From positions 1 through 47,123 of the forward strand of contig MKTJ01000073.1 in assembly GCA_001898225.1 (NCBI GenBank): a stretch of 47,123 bases of DNA, given 5' to 3'. Each line of letters opens with the position of its first letter. Positions within the stretch are counted from its first letter, which is position 1. Positions 1 through 7,331 of the stretch are shown piece after piece. A model generated the notes under the pieces. It did not search any database and had not been told where the DNA came from. It saw nothing but the letters and a program-made list of their open reading frames with translations. The translations under genes and the position numbers were made by a program. The DNA comes from Chloroflexi bacterium 54-19. Its GTDB lineage: Bacteria > Chloroflexota > Chloroflexia > Chloroheliales > Chloroheliaceae.

Positions 1-126
1 CTTGGCCTGGAACTGGTTATTGACGAAACTTGGTTCGGCGAAGGCCGCTCCTGCCGGTAACAGCAGGCATACCAGCAGCAAGACCGCTATCAAAGAGCGG
101 GCACGCCGAAATGTACCTAATCTCAT
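1..126 (-). CDS. Secreted protein, N-terminal fragment (unknown)
   Basis: Only the first 42 codons lie in the window; the rest is off the left edge. The start ATG is preceded by a purine-rich AAAGGAATAAGGAA stretch that can serve as ribosome binding site. The peptide has a basic N-terminus (FRRARS), a hydrophobic core of Leu/Val/Ala and an Ala-x-Ala-type cleavage region (AAFAEP), so it is very likely exported by Sec. The mature start (PSFVNNQFQAK) is too short to assign a family. No function is proposed. Confidence 0.6.
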   Translation of the reverse strand, partial: MRLGTFRRARSLIAVLLLVCLLLPAGAAFAEPSFVNNQFQAK

Positions 127-387
127 TTCCTTATTCCTTTCAAGAGCATAGCAAACAAAACAAAATAAGTTAACAATTAGCGGGGAGGGAATTTATTGAT
201 ATTTTAAAATTGAAGCAACGAGCTATGGTGCCTGACTATCATACAATTAAAACAACGCTAGTACAAGTCCAAAAATTACGGGATTAAAAGCAATTTTATA
301 AAGTTATCGAAAATTGTTGAAATTGCCATTAATTTGGTAAAATAAAGGTAATAGCAACAACAACCGGCCCAATTGGAGATAAAAAAG

Positions 388-624
388 ATGACCAAAGCGC
401 AGATGAGAAGGTTTCAAATTATAACATCCTGGGTTTCAGTGGTAACAGGTTCGTTTTTTGTGGCTATTTCCCTTTTTATGGCTATTTATGGAGGCGTTTA
501 CTTCTTTTATGGCTTTGCAGTAATCTTTAGTATTTTACTTATAATTCGGATAAAGGAATTAGTTAACTGGCAAAAGGGAATACCGACCCGCAGGTGCAAA
601 CAATATTATGACCTACCTGAGTGA
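388..624 (+). CDS. Small two-helix membrane protein A
   Basis: A 78-residue protein of unknown function. ATG at 388 is chosen over an upstream TTG because GGAG lies 9 bases before it. Two hydrophobic segments (about residues 13-35 and 38-55) are separated by a short turn (YGGVYFFYG) and followed by a polar tail, so it should be a small inner-membrane hairpin. It is the first of three similar-sized genes in a row on the same strand, all in AT-rich DNA. A weak promoter (TTG-rich -35 and TAAAAT at 338-343) lies upstream. It is the most divergent of the three; resemblance to the others is mainly length, two-helix layout and the helix-2 to tail transition. Confidence 0.55.
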   Translation: MTKAQMRRFQIITSWVSVVTGSFFVAISLFMAIYGGVYFFYGFAVIFSILLIIRIKELVNWQKGIPTRRCKQYYDLPE

Positions 625-696
625 TTTCCTTTTCAACGAAATAAGTTTTAGAATTTGTTACGGCAACTAAATTTAACAGTTTAGGAGGAACCCATC

Positions 697-933
697 TTGT
701 TCAGGGTAAATTCGGAATTTGACCGTAAAGTTCGTATAATTAGCTTTCTAATTGTGGGAACGACTTTGCTATTTTTGGCCGGGTTTAATTTTTATATGGC
801 TTTTTTAAATCGACCGAATAACATTACTTTGTTTTCGGTTGGTATTACGTTAATTTTCCTGGCGATTTCAATTCCCAATTTCTGGGCGGCCTGGAAATTT
901 TCCAGGGTTCCTGTAACTCCGCCCCATTCCTGA
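697..933 (+). CDS. Small two-helix membrane protein B
   Basis: A 78-residue protein of unknown function. The start is TTG at 697, supported by a strong AGGAGG eight bases upstream. There are two membrane helices (about residues 14-34 and 43-63) with a short polar loop (LNRPNNITL). The end of helix 2 (FLAISIPNFWAAW) closely resembles that of the next gene (FLALSIISFWIAR), and both end soon after a Lys/Val-Pro, so the two are probable paralogues by tandem duplication. The AT-rich composition differs from most genes to the right. Confidence 0.6.
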   Translation: MFRVNSEFDRKVRIISFLIVGTTLLFLAGFNFYMAFLNRPNNITLFSVGITLIFLAISIPNFWAAWKFSRVPVTPPHS

Positions 934-982
934 TAGCAAGTTGTAAAAAGGCAAACGGTTATTTCTCTATAGTGGACTGTTT

Positions 983-1210
983 ATGTTAAAGCTTAAAGTC
1001 AGTGGCGAAAACCGCAAGTCACGTTTTATTATTTACATGTTTATAGGAGTGGTCTGTTTACTTTGGGCTGCCATGAGCGCATTTATGGTCTATGCGTTTG
1101 GTTACGGTGTTTTTTATCTTTTATTTATTGTCCCTTTACTTTTCCTGGCCCTGTCTATAATCTCTTTCTGGATTGCCAGGCAAATAATCAAACTCCCTCT
1201 CAATTCCTGA
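983..1210 (+). CDS. Small two-helix membrane protein C
   Basis: A 75-residue protein of unknown function starting at ATG 983. A basic N-terminus (ENRKSR) is followed by two hydrophobic helices (about residues 16-38 and 44-66), with FLALSIISFW in helix 2 matching the equivalent part of the preceding gene. No strong Shine-Dalgarno is seen, so it may be translated from a poor site or be coupled to the gene before it, 49 bases upstream. It is the last of the tandem set of three small membrane proteins. Confidence 0.55.
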   Translation: MLKLKVSGENRKSRFIIYMFIGVVCLLWAAMSAFMVYAFGYGVFYLLFIVPLLFLALSIISFWIARQIIKLPLNS

Positions 1211-1282
1211 TTCTTTCCCAAAATAAAAAGGCCAACCCGAAATGGGACTGGCTTCATAAACAGGACCGGTTTAATAAGAAAA

Positions 1283-1981
1283 TTATTGCCCTAGCTTGCG
1301 TTTAATTACCTCGGCCAGGTTGGGCAGGTTTGCCCGGTAGCGGTCGGCAATATTTTTGTCGAGCATCAGTTCGATGCCGGGCGCAATCGTCAGCTTTTCC
1401 CACAAATTGCTAAGCTCATTAGAAGCGGTATTTTCCGGGCCGGGCTCGGCTGGTTTTGCTTCGCGTTCAAGGTTTTGACCGGTTTCGCCGGGCCAGCTTC
1501 GCGTAAAGCCCATTTGAAGCGGGTGCGGCGGGTTGTTACCGGTGGGTTTTGTTGGACTGTACCCGGCCCGGTTTAGCGACTGGTAAACGCCAAAGTTATT
1601 CCCGGCCTGTTCGTCCTGGGTGGTCGGGCTAATGGCCGTGCCAAAGGGGTTGCCATACGGTTTCGGCTGAGGGGGCGTGGGTTGGCGGTTGAGGAATTCG
1701 GTGGCCTGGGTGGCAAAGTCTGACGCTTCCAGGAGCGGCTTGATATTATCCGAAACTTTACCTTCCAGGAGCGATTTTATCTGGCGGAGCGAGAAATCCT
1801 GCTCCTTGAGGTTTTGAATAAGCTGGAGTCGTTCCAGGTGTTTGGTGGTATAGCGGCTTTGTGACTTGACCCCAACCGGGGGCGGCAGCAGCCCTTCCGC
1901 TATATAGTAGCGGACCGTCCGCTCGGTCACATGAGCTGCCTCGCATAACTCTTTCAGGTCAAATTCTAGGTCTTGCTGCAT
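1283..1981 (-). CDS. MerR-family transcriptional regulator
   Basis: A DNA-binding regulator of 232 residues. Residues 8-75 form a MerR winged helix-turn-helix: TERTVRYYIAEGLLPPP, then SRYTTKHLERLQLIQNLKEQDFSL and a following helix. The rest is Pro/Gln/Asn-rich, probably flexible, and ends in a helical segment (about 195-232) that may be a dimer or effector region; no metal-binding Cys pattern is visible. It is divergent from clpP, with the two promoters packed into the 155-base gap, so it may control itself and clpP, much as HspR-type MerR proteins control stress genes. That link is inference. Confidence 0.85.
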   Translation of the reverse strand: MQQDLEFDLKELCEAAHVTERTVRYYIAEGLLPPPVGVKSQSRYTTKHLERLQLIQNLKEQDFSLRQIKSLLEGKVSDNIKPLLEASDFATQATEFLNRQPTPPQPKPYGNPFGTAISPTTQDEQAGNNFGVYQSLNRAGYSPTKPTGNNPPHPLQMGFTRSWPGETGQNLEREAKPAEPGPENTASNELSNLWEKLTIAPGIELMLDKNIADRYRANLPNLAEVIKRKLGQ

Positions 1982-2018
1982 ATTTTACAACCCTTTCGCC
2001 AGTGTTTACGTTACAACG

Positions 2019-2047
2019 GTTATACTACAACCCCCCTTTTCTGTCAA
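2019..2047 (-). promoter_or_regulatory. Promoter of the merR-type gene
   Basis: Read on the minus strand this is TTGACA, 17 bases, TATAAC, a near-consensus sigma-70 promoter pointing into the MerR-type gene. An AGTGTT element lies just downstream at 2001-2006. Confidence 0.65.
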
Positions 2048-2066
2048 TTCTCTAACACTTCCAGCC

Positions 2067-2095
2067 TTGACTCCCTCTTAAAACAGTGTTATAAC
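2067..2095 (+). promoter_or_regulatory. Promoter of clpP
   Basis: TTGACT at 2067-2072, a 17-base spacer and TATAAC at 2090-2095 form a good sigma-70 promoter for clpP. AGTGTT overlaps the -10 (2085-2090) and its inverse AACACT lies at 2054-2059, just before the -35; a third copy sits by the merR promoter. These shared hexamers are candidate binding sites for the adjacent MerR-type protein. Confidence 0.6.
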
Positions 2096-2097
2096 AG

Positions 2098-2111
2098 TAA
2101 TTACGTAATTA
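2098..2111. promoter_or_regulatory. 14-bp perfect palindrome at clpP start site
   Basis: TAATTACGTAATTA is a perfect 14-bp palindrome lying 2 bases after the clpP -10 box, so it covers the expected transcription start. It could be an operator. It could also be a chance AT-rich palindrome, since the motif is not repeated nearby. Confidence 0.35.
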
Positions 2112-2136
2112 ATGTCCATAACAAATGGAGGTGTCA

Positions 2137-2841
2137 ATGAATTCCAAACGGCCCGATTTTACCAATCCCTTTAGCAATCACCCGGCTAACTTCGCCCGGC
2201 CCCAGTCTGTTATCCCGAACGTTATCGAGCACACTAACCGGGGCGAGCGCGTTTACGATGTCTACAGCCGTCTTTTGAAGGAGCGGATTATTTTCCTCGG
2301 CACCGAGATTGACGACCAGGTGGCAAACGTGGTCGTGGCCCAACTGCTTTTTCTCGACTACGAGAATCCCGGCAGTGACATTAAGCTTTACATAAACAGC
2401 CCCGGTGGTTCGATAAGTGCCGGTCTGGCTATCTACGACGCCATGCAGTTCGTCCAGTCGGATATTGAAACCCTGTGCCTGGGCTTGAGTGCCAGCATGG
2501 CGACAGTGTTGCTGTGCGCCGGGACGCAGGGCAAACGCTACACTCTACCTAACGCGGTCATTCACCAGCACCCGGCCCTGATTGGCGGCAAGGGGATGCA
2601 GGGGTACGCCCCTGACATCGAAATCCAGGCCAATTTCCTGTTCGAGCAGCACCGCCGGACCTGCGAGATTATGGCGCGGCACACGGGTCAGCCGGTTGAA
2701 CGAATCCGGCGGGATTTCGAGCGCGACCGCTTCATGAACCCGGATGAAGCCAGGGAGTACGGCCTGATTGACGAGATTTTGCAGACCCAATCGGCGACTA
2801 AGCTGACCGCGCCTCTGCCAAACAAGCAACTCCCTAAATAG
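2137..2841 (+). CDS. clpP: ATP-dependent Clp protease proteolytic subunit
   Basis: ClpP forms the tetradecameric serine-protease chamber that degrades proteins fed in by Clp ATPases in the cytosol. The protein has 234 residues from ATG 2137, which is chosen over ATG 2125 because GGAGG at 2127-2131 sits correctly for it. The catalytic triad is visible: Ser120 in GLSASMAT, His143 in VIHQH and Asp197 in ERDRF, followed by the family signature NPDEAREYGLIDEIL. The oligomerisation stretch (INSPGG, residues 87-91) is also present. About 40 N-terminal residues precede the core, longer than the usual propeptide. A Clp ATPase gene is not adjacent; hslU, which serves a different protease, lies 30 kb away. 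Confidence 0.95.
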   Translation: MNSKRPDFTNPFSNHPANFARPQSVIPNVIEHTNRGERVYDVYSRLLKERIIFLGTEIDDQVANVVVAQLLFLDYENPGSDIKLYINSPGGSISAGLAIYDAMQFVQSDIETLCLGLSASMATVLLCAGTQGKRYTLPNAVIHQHPALIGGKGMQGYAPDIEIQANFLFEQHRRTCEIMARHTGQPVERIRRDFERDRFMNPDEAREYGLIDEILQTQSATKLTAPLPNKQLPK

Positions 2842-2871
2842 AAGAAAATCCAACTTCTCCAAAAGTGAACC

Positions 2872-2923
2872 AGGCCTGGTCTTATCGCTCTGACCCAGCG
2901 GAAAGCCGGGCCTTTATTTTTTT
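2872..2923 (+). terminator. Rho-independent terminator after clpP
   Basis: AGGCCTGG (2872-2879) can pair with CCGGGCCT (2906-2913) with one G-U pair, followed by an uninterrupted-looking U-rich run (TTATTTTTTT). It ends the clpP transcript. Confidence 0.6.
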
Positions 2924-2937
2924 GAACTCGTTCTATT

Positions 2938-2966
2938 TTGACAAAGCGGCGTGCCTATGGTCTTAT
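2938..2966 (+). promoter_or_regulatory. Promoter of acetyl-xylan esterase gene
   Basis: TTGACA at 2938-2943, a 17-base spacer and TCTTAT at 2961-2966. The -35 is perfect and the -10 matches four of six positions. It lies about 55 bases before the esterase start. Confidence 0.5.
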
Positions 2967-3022
2967 TTTAGCAAAGCTTTATTTCTCCCGAATTTTTAAA
3001 AATTAGAAAGCGATGCTAAACA

Positions 3023-3997
3023 ATGGCGTATTTTGATTTACCGTACGAGCAGTTACAGACTTATTTGCCCGACCGCCAGGAACCGGCGGATTTCGGGGCC
3101 TTCTGGCAGGAAACCCTTGACCAGGCCCGCTCTTTTCCCCTCGACGCCCGTTTTGAGCCGGTGGACTACGGTTTGCGGACCGTTGAGGCTTTCGATGTGA
3201 CCTTCAACGGTTATGGCGGACAGCCGATCAAAGGCTGGTTGCTTCTGCCCCGCCAGCGGAGCGGCCCGGTGCCCTGCGTGGTGGAGTTTATCGGTTACGG
3301 CGGCGGGCGCGGGTTCCCTACCGACTGGCTTTTGTGGAGCAGCGCCGGTTACGCTCACCTGATTATGGATACACGCGGCCAGGGTAGTAACTGGCGGCGC
3401 GGTGATACGCCCGACCCTGAAATTGACGGCTCCAACCCCCAATTCCCCGGTTTTATGACGCGAGGTGTCCTCAGCCCCAAAACTTATTACTACCGCCGGG
3501 TCTTTACCGATGGGGTGCGGGCGGTCGAAGCGGCCCTCAGTCACCCGGCCATTGACGCCGAACGGATAGCGGTTTCGGGCGGCAGCCAGGGCGGCGGGAT
3601 TTCACTTGCGGTGGCGGGTCTCGAACCGCGTGTGAAAGTGACCATGCCGGATGTGCCTTTCCTGTGCCACTTCCAGCGGGCGACCCAGATTACCGATAGC
3701 CACCCTTACCAGGAAATCGTGGTCTTCTGTAAATCGCAGCGCGACCGTATCGAAACCGTCTTCGATACCCTCAAATATTTTGATGGGATGAACTTTGCCA
3801 GCCGTTCCCAGGCCCAGGCGTTTTTCTCGGTCAGCCTGATGGACGATATTTGCCCGCCTTCGACGGTTTTCGCAGCATACAACCACTACGCCGGACCAAA
3901 AAAAATCAAGGTCTGGCAGTTCAACAAGCATGAAGGTGGTGAAGGCTTCCAGGCTCTCGAAAAAGTCCGCTTCCTGGGCGAGGTCTGGCCGGTTTAG
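3023..3997 (+). CDS. Acetyl xylan esterase / cephalosporin-C deacetylase (CE7)
   Basis: An alpha/beta-hydrolase of carbohydrate esterase family 7, removing acetyl groups from xylo-oligosaccharides and related small esters. Its 324 residues match the usual family length. Seen in order: the N-terminal CE7 signature (DFGAFWQETLDQA), the RGQG oxyanion/structural motif (118-121), the nucleophile Ser188 in GGSQGG, Asp274 in SLMDDICPPST and His303 in NKHEGG. No signal peptide is present, so it acts in the cytosol, probably on imported acetylated sugars. It is monocistronic, with its own promoter. A GH1 beta-glucosidase 9 kb away hints at a wider plant-glycan diet, but the genes are not linked. Confidence 0.92.
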   Translation: MAYFDLPYEQLQTYLPDRQEPADFGAFWQETLDQARSFPLDARFEPVDYGLRTVEAFDVTFNGYGGQPIKGWLLLPRQRSGPVPCVVEFIGYGGGRGFPTDWLLWSSAGYAHLIMDTRGQGSNWRRGDTPDPEIDGSNPQFPGFMTRGVLSPKTYYYRRVFTDGVRAVEAALSHPAIDAERIAVSGGSQGGGISLAVAGLEPRVKVTMPDVPFLCHFQRATQITDSHPYQEIVVFCKSQRDRIETVFDTLKYFDGMNFASRSQAQAFFSVSLMDDICPPSTVFAAYNHYAGPKKIKVWQFNKHEGGEGFQALEKVRFLGEVWPV

Positions 3998-4062
3998 CTT
4001 TTTGCCGGTTAATTTTTACCCCTTTCTAAAAGGGTAAATAAAGAATTACCTTCCTTTTGTAC

Positions 4063-4092
4063 TTGACCCGGTCTTTGTTTCAGGACTATATT
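4063..4092 (+). promoter_or_regulatory. Promoter of MFS transporter gene
   Basis: TTGACC at 4063-4068, an 18-base spacer and TATATT at 4087-4092 form a good sigma-70 promoter. Transcription should begin near 4099, inside the inverted repeat described next. Confidence 0.55.
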
Positions 4093-4094
4093 AA

Positions 4095-4125
4095 CCAGGC
4101 GCTAATTTTAAAATAAAGCGCCTGG
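4095..4125 (+). promoter_or_regulatory. Inverted repeat at MFS gene transcription start
   Basis: CCAGGCGCT (4095-4103) and AGCGCCTGG (4117-4125) are a perfect 9-bp inverted repeat spaced by 13 AT-rich bases. It begins 2 bases after the -10 box. It may be a two-half-site operator for a repressor of the exporter, or a 5' UTR hairpin. No regulator gene is adjacent. Confidence 0.5.
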
Positions 4126-4178
4126 AAACAGCCTGGCAAGGTTTACATAGGTGTCAAATACGAGGAAGGTAATTTTCA

Positions 4179-5462
4179 ATGGCCGAGGTAGGCTCCGGCA
4201 GAGTCAAGCCACGTGAGAACTGGCAGTTAGTCCTTTACGCTTCATTTATTGCTCAGATGCTGTGCATCACCGGGTTTAGCGTTTCAATCCCATTTGTCCC
4301 CCTTTATTTAATTGAAGAATTACACGTCGGCAGCGTCGGTGAGGCCGGTCTGTGGTCCGGCGCGATGGCGGCGGGCGGCTCTATCGTGATGGGTGTGATG
4401 TCGCCTATCTGGGGCACGTTGGCCGACCGTTACGGTCGCAAAAGCATGGTCTTGCGGGCGATGTTTGGCGGGTGTTTGATTATCGCCCTGATGCCCCTCA
4501 CCGGGAGTGTCTGGGTGCTTTTTGGTTTACGGTTGTTACAGGGGGCCTTTACCGGGACCGTCCCGGCCAATATCGCCCTGGTGGCGTCAGTCACGCCCAA
4601 GGAGCGGGCCGGGTACGCCCTGGGTATCATGCAGACGGCGGTCTTCACCGGTTCCAGCATCGGACCGCTGGTCGGCGGGGCCCTGGCCGACCTTTTCGGT
4701 TACCGCCCCACCTTTTTTATTACATCTTTAATGCTCGGCCTGGGCGGGGTGATTGTCCTATTCTTTGTTCATGAAAATTTCGTGCCGGTTAAGCCCGACC
4801 CTAACGCTCCCAGATTGAATATCGTCCAGAGCTACAAGTTGATGTTCAGCCAGAGGACTTTCGTGGCTACCCTGCTTATTCTCTCGCTGGTACAGTTTGC
4901 CAACAGCGTGATTGTGCCGGTGCTGGCCCTCTTTATCCAGGTTTTGAATGGCAGTTCGGATGGTGCGGCAACTCTGGCCGGGCTGGAACTGGGCATAACC
5001 GGTATCGCCAGCGCCTGTTCCGCGGCTTTCGCGGGCCGTTTGAGTGACAAGTACGGGCACCGGCGGGTCCTGTTTATCAGCGCCCTGGCCGCGGCCTGTC
5101 TTTACTTTCCCCAGGCTATCGTGGGGAACGTCTGGGAACTGCTGATACTACGCGGGTTTATGGGTCTCTTTTTTGGCGGAATAATTCCCTCGGCCAACGC
5201 CCTGATTTCCCAGCAAATCCCGGAAGGGCGCAAAGGGGCCGCCTATGGCCTGGTCAACGGGATAAACTCTATCGGGTTCGCCGCCGGACCGGTCAGTGGG
5301 GCGCTCATCGCGGCTATTCTCTCCACGCGGGCCGTATTCGTGGTTACAGGGGTAATTCTGCTGGGCGCAGCCTTTTACATCCGGCGAGTGCTGGCCCGCC
5401 CGTCCCACGAAGCCGAAGAACTGGAAGAAATTTCTTCAGATAAAATCGCCGGGGCCAATTAA
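4179..5462 (+). CDS. MFS transporter (drug:H+ antiporter-like, TetA/MdtG type)
   Basis: A 12-helix major facilitator of 427 residues that probably exports small hydrophobic compounds using the proton gradient. The cytoplasmic loop motif A is seen twice: LADRYGRKS after helix 2 and RLSDKYGHRR after helix 8, as expected for the two halves. The helix-5 motif C-like segment (ASIGPLVGGALADLFGYRP) favours an antiporter of the DHA1 group. ATG 4179 has GAGGAAGG about 9 bases upstream. The substrate cannot be told from sequence. It converges on the RiPP precursor gene, which shares the terminator hairpin, but nothing shows that it exports that peptide. Confidence 0.88.
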   Translation: MAEVGSGRVKPRENWQLVLYASFIAQMLCITGFSVSIPFVPLYLIEELHVGSVGEAGLWSGAMAAGGSIVMGVMSPIWGTLADRYGRKSMVLRAMFGGCLIIALMPLTGSVWVLFGLRLLQGAFTGTVPANIALVASVTPKERAGYALGIMQTAVFTGSSIGPLVGGALADLFGYRPTFFITSLMLGLGGVIVLFFVHENFVPVKPDPNAPRLNIVQSYKLMFSQRTFVATLLILSLVQFANSVIVPVLALFIQVLNGSSDGAATLAGLELGITGIASACSAAFAGRLSDKYGHRRVLFISALAAACLYFPQAIVGNVWELLILRGFMGLFFGGIIPSANALISQQIPEGRKGAAYGLVNGINSIGFAAGPVSGALIAAILSTRAVFVVTGVILLGAAFYIRRVLARPSHEAEELEEISSDKIAGAN

Positions 5463-5526
5463 GTCACCGGTTGCCGGGAAGTTAGAAAAAGGTTACTCCT
5501 GCTAAAATTCCACGTACAACAGCAAG

Positions 5527-5565
5527 AAAGGGGCTATCTGTCTGTTAATGGCAGGTAGCCCCTTT
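5527..5565. terminator. Shared hairpin between convergent genes
   Basis: AAAGGGGCTATCTG (5527-5540) pairs with CAGGTAGCCCCTTT (5552-5565) over 14 positions with one G-U pair and an 11-base loop. There is no long T-run on either side, but its position between two convergent genes fits a bidirectional terminator. Confidence 0.6.
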
Positions 5566-5568
5566 GCA

Positions 5569-5808
5569 TTATTTGAGGTCTTGCGGAGGAATAGGCCAAG
5601 GCTGCGGGCAACCTATAGTAATGCGTGGTCGTATCCACCCGCCACTAACTTCGTCTAATTCTTGCCTGGTGATTTCGTCGGCCTCGGCCTCGGCATCTCC
5701 CGCCGGGTTGGCCGGAAGTTGGGCCAGTTGGTCGGGTGTCAGACTGCTGCGATATTCCTCGTCTTTCCAGGCGCGAACAATGTCAATTTTATTTTCCCGG
5801 TTTGTCAT
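5569..5808 (-). CDS. Orphan RiPP precursor, mersacidin/lichenicidin-type leader
   Basis: A 79-residue peptide that looks like the precursor of a ribosomally made, modified peptide. The leader carries the marks of type 2 lantibiotic leaders of the mersacidin/lichenicidin group: IVRAWKDEEYRSSL at 10-23, ANPAG at 33-37, and an acidic helix ending in LDEVSGG (51-57), the double-glycine site cut by C39 peptidase transporters. The predicted core (58-79) has 22 residues, six prolines, two tryptophans, one Thr (64) and one Cys (67). AGGAG lies 7 bases before the ATG. No LanM, LanT, cyclodehydratase or radical-SAM gene is in the window, so any modifying enzymes must act in trans. With one Thr and one Cys at most one small lanthionine ring is possible. 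Confidence 0.75.
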   Translation of the reverse strand: MTNRENKIDIVRAWKDEEYRSSLTPDQLAQLPANPAGDAEAEADEITRQELDEVSGGWIRPRITIGCPQPWPIPPQDLK

Positions 5809-6140
5809 AAAAAATCTCCTAACATATTGAATTTATGGAACTAACGAAACAAAAATATATTCTTCACGAAAGAGGGATGTTGTACCGTATTTTGCCCGGT
5901 GGTAATTGATTTATGGTGGTTTGGCTCAAGCTCCGGGCTCTCAAGAGTATATTCCAATATAATCAAATAAAATATGATTGAAATCACCAGGAGAAGGGCA
6001 AAGACCCGGTGGGAGGGTTGGGGTGCTTGCCTTTATATGAAAACTGATAATTTTATCTCTACTTTTAATATATTTATAGCGCCTCACAAAGTGATAAAAT
6101 ATACAAAAATTGAAGCACGGTTAAAATGAGGCGCAATCTT
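5809..6140. other. AT-rich intergenic region, no gene seen
   Basis: About 330 bases between the RiPP precursor and the AttH-like lipoprotein gene. It holds the ribosome binding site of the precursor (5816-5820, minus strand) and presumably both divergent promoters. A 24-codon open frame from 5835 lacks a ribosome binding site and is not called. No clear hairpin or repeat is seen. Confidence 0.4.
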
Positions 6141-7325
6141 ATGAATTCAAAATTCTCCCTGAAATCCGGTCTTTTCGTGGCCTGTCTACTTTTATCGGTA
6201 ACTTTGCTGGCTGCATGTGGTGACGCCACCCCGGAGGCTTTCCCTTCGCCCTCGCCCAATCCCCAGGCCGGGCAAATCCAGGTAACCCCGGTCGGACCGG
6301 TCCAGGGCGCGACAGTCAAATTCCCCCAGGACGAAGCTCCCCACGACAACCTGATGGAGTGGTGGTATTACACCGGCCACCTGACCACCACCGACGGCTC
6401 GAACTATGGCTTCGAGTACGTCATTTTCCAGGCCAACCGCTCGAATTTCCCACCCGGCTATGTCAGTCACTTTGCCATCACCGACCTGAACAAACAAAGT
6501 TTCAAGTTCGACCAGCAACTTGTAATGGCGAATAAGAAAATTGTCCCAGGCGGCGACCAGGGCTTTAACCTGGCTGCCGGTGCCTGGACCATGCAAGGGT
6601 TGGGCGCGACCGACCACCTCAAAGCCACCATGCAGGATAACTCTTACGGGATTGACCTGACCGTTAAAGACCAGAAGGGCCCGGTCTTGCACGGCACGGG
6701 GGAATTTTCTTACGGCCAGGCCGGGTTTTCCTATTATTACTCGCGGCCTCGCATGAGCGTTTCGGGCCAGCTACAGGTGGGGGGTGAGAGCAAGACGATT
6801 GCCCAGGGTGTTGCCTGGTTCGACCACCAGTGGGGTGATTTCCTGCCATTGTCGGGTGGCTGGGACTGGTTTAGCCTGCACCTTTCTGACAATACCGAAT
6901 TAATGGTGTATTATTTAAGAGATGACCAGAACAACGTCGCCGATGTTTTTGGTACTTACGTGCCGGATTGCGCCGCACCCTGCCAGACCCAGACAAATCA
7001 GCCTGTAAAGGTGGTCGAACTGCACCGCCAGGATTTTGATATAACAAAAACGGGTAGCTGGACCAGCCCTACCACGGGCGGGGTTTACCCGGCTGGGTGG
7101 AACGTTAAGGTCAAGGCCCAGGGGATGCCCGCGCTCGACCTGAATGTGCAACCTGCTTTAGCCAACCAGGAGCTTGATACCACCCGCACGACCGGGATAG
7201 TTTACTGGGAAGGCGCTTGCACCGTGAGTGGCACCAAAGACGGCCAACCTTTGACCGGCCAGGCTTATGTTGAACTGACCGGTTACGCTAAACCAAAAAA
7301 TACACCTGCCCAAACTGGGAGTTAA
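6141..7325 (+). CDS. AttH / carotenoid 1,2-hydratase-like lipoprotein
   Basis: A surface-exposed lipoprotein of 394 residues. Start ATG 6141 has GAGG 9 bases upstream and is preferred to ATG 6126. The signal peptide ends in LLAAC, so the Cys would be lipidated. The body matches the lipocalin-like AttH/CrtC family: HDNLMEWWYYTGHLTT near residue 70, GYVSHFAITDL, and AWFDHQWGDF followed by GWDWFSLHLSDNTELMVYYL. CrtC hydrates carotenoid double bonds, whereas most AttH proteins have no known reaction, so no substrate is proposed. It is followed 6 bases later by a membrane-protein gene, probably co-transcribed. Confidence 0.85.
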   Translation: MNSKFSLKSGLFVACLLLSVTLLAACGDATPEAFPSPSPNPQAGQIQVTPVGPVQGATVKFPQDEAPHDNLMEWWYYTGHLTTTDGSNYGFEYVIFQANRSNFPPGYVSHFAITDLNKQSFKFDQQLVMANKKIVPGGDQGFNLAAGAWTMQGLGATDHLKATMQDNSYGIDLTVKDQKGPVLHGTGEFSYGQAGFSYYYSRPRMSVSGQLQVGGESKTIAQGVAWFDHQWGDFLPLSGGWDWFSLHLSDNTELMVYYLRDDQNNVADVFGTYVPDCAAPCQTQTNQPVKVVELHRQDFDITKTGSWTSPTTGGVYPAGWNVKVKAQGMPALDLNVQPALANQELDTTRTTGIVYWEGACTVSGTKDGQPLTGQAYVELTGYAKPKNTPAQTGS

Positions 7326-7331
7326 AAATTT

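Noticed and set aside
5527..5808. Idea that the MFS transporter exports the RiPP
   Set aside because: The genes are convergent and separately transcribed, and double-glycine leaders are normally handled by ABC transporters with a C39 peptidase, so the neighbourhood alone is not evidence.
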